64,000 nt of DNA from Dyadobacter sp. CY261 (GTDB taxonomy: Bacteria; Bacteroidota; Bacteroidia; Cytophagales; Spirosomataceae): contig NZ_JAKCPW010000003.1 of assembly GCF_021440085.1 (NCBI RefSeq), forward strand, positions 124,001 through 188,000. Direction: 5' to 3'. Each line of letters starts with the position of its first letter. The stretch's first letter is position 1. A program made the position numbers and the translations under genes. The notes below the pieces were generated by a model. It did not search any database. It was not told where the DNA came from and worked only from the letters and a program-made list of their open reading frames with translations. This document shows positions 60,840-64,000 of the stretch, piece by piece.

Positions 60840-62705
60840 ATGACAAGACGACTCACGGTGGCGCAGGCTACCATCATGTTTCTAAAAAACCAGTACATCG
60901 AGCGCGATGGTGTTGAAGAACCCTATTTTGGCGGTTGCTTTGGTATCTTCGGCCATGGTAATGTAGCCGGGCTCGGCCAGGCGTTGCAGGAAAACCCGGA
61001 TTTTCGTTACTATCAATGCCGCAATGAGCAATCGATGGTGCATACCGCTGTCGCTTATGCGAAGGTTAAAAACCGCCTTGGCGCATTCGTTTGCACCACT
61101 TCGATTGGCCCCGGAGCGACTAACATGATCACAGGCGCAGCATTGGCGACGATCAACCGACTGCCGGTGTTGCTACTACCGGGCGATATTTTCGCTACGC
61201 GGGAACCCAATCCCGTTCTGCAACAACTCGAAAGCACGGCAACGCAGGATATTTCCGTGAATGACTGTTTCAAACCGGTTTCCAAATACTGGGACCGCAT
61301 TAACCGTCCCGAACAACTCATTTATGCGCTGCCGGAAGTAATGCGTGTGCTCACTTCCCAGGCAGAAATGGGTGCTGTGACGCTTTCGATGCCGCAGGAT
61401 GTGCAAACGCACGCATACGATTTCCCGGAATTGTTGTTCCAAAAACGGGTGTGGCATATAGGCAGGCCCCGTCCGGATCTGGTTACGATCCAAAAAGCTG
61501 CCGAATGGATCAAAGCGGCTCAAAAACCGGTGATCGTAGCAGGAGGCGGGACCATCTATAGTGGAGCAACCGAGGCTTTGCATGGTTTTGCTTCCAAAAC
61601 GGGTATTCCTGTTGGCGAGACATTTGCCGGAAAAGGAGCCGTGCGCTACGACGCGCCTTACAGCATCGGCGGCCTCGGTGCCACCGGTACCAAATATGCC
61701 ATTGAAATAGCCAATGAAGCGGATCTGGTGATCGGGATCGGGACCCGTTACAGCGATTTTACAACCGCTTCCAAATCGCTCTTTAAAAACCCCGGCGTAC
61801 GTTTTATCAATATCAATATCAGCGAGTTTGATGCATTCAAGCATGCCGCATTGCCTGTGATCGGTGACGCAAAAGCTGTGCTGGAAGAGCTGGCAGGGCT
61901 GCTTGGCGATCATGAAGTCGCCGCTGACTATCGCCAGCACATCGCCCATGTAAATAAAGCCTGGGACGACGAAGTAACGCAAATTTACGCCGACGGCAAC
62001 AGCACCGTACCTCCTATTGACCAGGCAGTTGTGATCGGGACATTGAACAGCTTTATGGACGATCGTGATGTGATGATCAATGCATCGGGAAGCGCACCCG
62101 GCGATCTGCACAAGCTCTGGCGCGCCACCGATCCCAAGAACTTCCATCTCGAATACGGCTTTTCCTGTATGGGTTATGAGATCGCAGCCGGACTCGGCGC
62201 TAAAATGGCCGATCCAACGCGGGAAGTTTATGTGCTTTGCGGCGATGGCGGTTATCTGATGAACAACCATGAGATCGTCACAGCCATTCAGGAAGGTGTG
62301 CGGTTTACCATCCTGCTTTTAAATAACAATGGCTATGCGAGCATCGGCGGGTTATCGGAAAGCATCGGCAGCGAACGTTTTGGAACCATGTATAAATACC
62401 GGGATAATGCATCAGGTCAGCTATCAGGCAGCTTCCTGCCCGTAGACCTTGCAAAAAATGCGGAAAGCCTCGGCGCGAATGTCATCCGGGCTACCGACAG
62501 ACAATCGCTGCAAAATGCATTGGCACAATCCAAATCCGCCGACCGCACCACCGTCATTTACATTGAAACAAGCCTCTACCGCACCGTCAAAGGCTACCAC
62601 GCCTGGTGGGAAGTGCCAGTGGCAGAAGTATCGACCTCCGCTTCCGTTCAAAAAGCATTTGAAACTTACCGCGAAAACAAAAAAACGCAACGAATATTTT
62701 TATAG
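60840..62705 (+). CDS. iolD: 3D-(3,5/4)-trihydroxycyclohexane-1,2-dione hydrolase
   Basis: The 621-residue thiamine-diphosphate enzyme opens the ring of the inositol-derived diketone to 5-deoxy-D-glucuronate. It shows GGCFGIFGHGNVAGLGQAL near the start, catalytic Glu in QCRNEQSMVHTAVAYAKV, TSIGPGATNMITGAA, and the ThDP motif LCGDGGYLMNNHEIVTAIQE to LLLNNNGYASIGG. Length and order match IolD. It is followed after 95 bases by iolE, across a purine/pyrimidine-rich spacer. Confidence 0.94.
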   Translation: MTRRLTVAQATIMFLKNQYIERDGVEEPYFGGCFGIFGHGNVAGLGQALQENPDFRYYQCRNEQSMVHTAVAYAKVKNRLGAFVCTTSIGPGATNMITGAALATINRLPVLLLPGDIFATREPNPVLQQLESTATQDISVNDCFKPVSKYWDRINRPEQLIYALPEVMRVLTSQAEMGAVTLSMPQDVQTHAYDFPELLFQKRVWHIGRPRPDLVTIQKAAEWIKAAQKPVIVAGGGTIYSGATEALHGFASKTGIPVGETFAGKGAVRYDAPYSIGGLGATGTKYAIEIANEADLVIGIGTRYSDFTTASKSLFKNPGVRFININISEFDAFKHAALPVIGDAKAVLEELAGLLGDHEVAADYRQHIAHVNKAWDDEVTQIYADGNSTVPPIDQAVVIGTLNSFMDDRDVMINASGSAPGDLHKLWRATDPKNFHLEYGFSCMGYEIAAGLGAKMADPTREVYVLCGDGGYLMNNHEIVTAIQEGVRFTILLLNNNGYASIGGLSESIGSERFGTMYKYRDNASGQLSGSFLPVDLAKNAESLGANVIRATDRQSLQNALAQSKSADRTTVIYIETSLYRTVKGYHAWWEVPVAEVSTSASVQKAFETYRENKKTQRIFL

Positions 62706-62712
62706 GGAAGAA

Positions 62713-62793
62713 AATAGTAAAGGAGGAAAGGGAGGATGGAGATCCTCCTCTCCTCCCTTAATCCCTTTCTCCCTTCTCCCCTTACTCCTTTCT
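62713..62793. repeat. Purine-then-pyrimidine mirror tract between iolD and iolE
   Basis: An almost pure purine run (62713-62741) is followed by an almost pure pyrimidine run (62744-62793). AAGGGAGGA (62728-62736) and TCCTCCCTT (62751-62759) are exact inverses, so a hairpin can form. The tract resembles the pyrimidine-rich stretch before susC. Confidence 0.55.
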
Positions 62794-62800
62794 AGAAAAA

Positions 62801-63703
62801 ATGAATTTCGAAAACATCAAACTTGGGGTTGCGCCCATTAACTGGACCAACGACGATATGCCGGAGCTCGGCGGCGAGAATACTTTTGAGCAATGCGTAA
62901 GCGAAATGGCCCTCGCTGGATTTACCGGCTGTGAAGTAGGCAACAAGTTTCCGCGCGACACAAATGTTTTGAAGAAAGCCCTGGAACTCCGTGGCTTACA
63001 AATCTGCAACCAATGGAACAGCTATGAACTGACGACTAAATCATTGGCCGAAAACCGAAAAAACTTCACAGAACTGCTCGACTTCCTGGAAACAATGGGG
63101 GCGAAAGTAATCGGCGGCGGTGAAACGGGCAATAGCTGCCAGGGTAAAATGGACGTTCCTGTGTTCGAAGGCAAAGGGATGCTGAACACCAAAGAAGAAT
63201 GGGACAGTTTTACCTTCGGCCTCAACGAATTGGGCAAGATCGCGCACGACCGTGGCATGAAGCTGGCTTTTCACCATCACATGGGAACCTGCATTCAAAC
63301 CATTGCTGAGACCGACCGCCTGCTGAACGAAACAAACCCCGACTATGTGTTCCTGAATTACGATTGCGGGCATTTCCATTTCGCAGGCGAAGACCCGGTG
63401 ACGGCATTGAACAAATACATCGGACGCACAGCGCATATCCATTTAAAAGACGTCCGCCCGAACGTGCTACAACGCGTGCACGACGAGCGATTGAGCTTCC
63501 TCACAGCAGTAAAAAATGGTGTTTTCACCGTTCCCGGTGATCCGGAAGGGTGCATTGATTTCCCTTCACTTTTCGCGACTATCAAAGGAAGCGACTACGC
63601 TGGCTGGATCGTCCTTGAAGCAGAACAAGACCCTGCAAAGGCGAATCCGTTGGAGTATGCAATTATTGCGAGAAATTTTTTCAGGGGGTTGACGGGGATT
63701 TAA
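62801..63703 (+). CDS. iolE: myo-Inosose-2 dehydratase
   Basis: The 300-residue TIM-barrel protein removes water from scyllo-inosose, the second step of inositol breakdown. Typical motifs: IKLGVAPINWTNDDMPELGG at the start, EMALAGFTGCEVGNKFP, LAFHHHMGTCIQTI with metal-binding His and NYDCGHFHFAGEDP, HIHLKDVRP and GWIVLEAEQDP. Last gene of the operon; its final 4 bases overlap the broken DUF433 gene on the other strand. Confidence 0.94.
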   Translation: MNFENIKLGVAPINWTNDDMPELGGENTFEQCVSEMALAGFTGCEVGNKFPRDTNVLKKALELRGLQICNQWNSYELTTKSLAENRKNFTELLDFLETMGAKVIGGGETGNSCQGKMDVPVFEGKGMLNTKEEWDSFTFGLNELGKIAHDRGMKLAFHHHMGTCIQTIAETDRLLNETNPDYVFLNYDCGHFHFAGEDPVTALNKYIGRTAHIHLKDVRPNVLQRVHDERLSFLTAVKNGVFTVPGDPEGCIDFPSLFATIKGSDYAGWIVLEAEQDPAKANPLEYAIIARNFFRGLTGI

Positions 63704-63966
63704 GCATCCATACCTTCATAAATCGCCACTGGACCGGAATCTAACTTTTGCTTTAAAAGCCTCCGGACCAGCGGCGATAATTTTGTTAATTCAACCCATT
63801 CCAGCGCATTTCCCGCACCGTACAAACGAGCCAAACGCCGGCTTCCAAATGGTCGAAAAGTGCCTCGATAGGCAACCCTGGTTCCACTAAAAACCGGTTG
63901 CCCACTCAATATCTCAGGGTCGATCGTAACGATTTGACTAATTCCCATATTCTTCATGCGTGTCAT
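63700..63966 (-). pseudogene. DUF433-family (VapB-like antitoxin) gene with two frameshifts
   Basis: The frame from ATG 63966 is open for 88 codons. Its start QIVTIDPEILSGQPVFSGTRV is a clear DUF433 opening, but then the family pattern continues in another frame (PIEALFDHLEAGV, from about 63889 to 63847) and comes back in the first frame as NALEWVELTKL. One extra base near 63890 and one missing base near 63811 explain this. DUF433 proteins usually act as antitoxins next to a PIN-like toxin; none is downstream, where iolE lies on the opposite strand. Decayed gene or sequencing error. Confidence 0.6.
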
Positions 63967-64000
63967 CTTCAGAATGGTAACGGCTTTGTAGAAACAAATA

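Noticed and set aside
61176..62270. A 364-codon minus-strand open frame across iolD
   Set aside because: It is antisense to a gene with all IolD motifs and reads as His- and Cys-rich low-sense protein; a codon-bias shadow.

Overview
The window looks like a stretch of chromosome from a free-living Bacteroidota bacterium of the Cytophagales, most likely Dyadobacter or a close relative in the Spirosomataceae (inference from gene content, no search run). Supporting signs are a PorP/SprF-family type IX secretion gene, a secreted protein with a type IX C-terminal sorting domain, a SusC/SusD pair, weak Shine-Dalgarno sequences before most genes, promoter-like TAnnTTTG elements, and a base composition near 50% G+C. 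I see no tRNA, rRNA, CRISPR array, prophage, transposase or insertion sequence.

Layout. 1-5966 (mostly minus): a cut-off porP/sprF gene, a very large outer-membrane protein, a DAO-type flavoprotein, cytidylate kinase and a GNAT acetyltransferase. 5971-14956 (minus): lutC, lutB, lutA, a secreted phosphodiesterase-fold protein, and a five-gene set (mutarotase, lactonase, FAH-family hydrolase, SDR dehydrogenase, UxaA-family dehydratase) that fits the non-phosphorylative L-fucose pathway. That pathway ends in pyruvate plus L-lactate, and LutABC oxidises L-lactate to pyruvate, so the two blocks form one catabolic chain. A divergent AraC regulator overlaps an adenine deaminase gene (15132-17665). 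17825-26210: ECF sigma factor, RarA, YfbU-family protein, small membrane proteins, a large type IX cargo-like protein, a NarL-type response regulator and an aldo/keto reductase.

26211-41456: a gene-poor gap with two minus-strand terminators, a GMC oxidoreductase with its small subunit, two MFS transporters, a BamA-like barrel, a putative glycoside hydrolase, three secreted esterases (one fused to an SMP-30-like propeller), a DUF1624 membrane acyltransferase and a ROK sugar kinase. 41681-46539: two small stress or membrane proteins and a tesA / ybbA-ybbP divergon arranged as in E. coli.

47031-63703 is the most coherent system: SusC/SusD, a LacI-family regulator and a complete myo-inositol catabolic operon (iolB, iolC, iolA, iolG, sodium/solute symporter, iolJ, iolD, iolE). 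Identical CAAACGTTTG operators lie before susC (two copies, 20 bp apart) and between lacI and iolB (one copy), which ties an outer-membrane glycan-type importer to inositol breakdown. Intergenic spaces here and at 37931-38070 hold heptad-phased GACnnnn / nnnnGTC repeats and perfect palindromes. The window ends in a frame-disrupted DUF433 gene.
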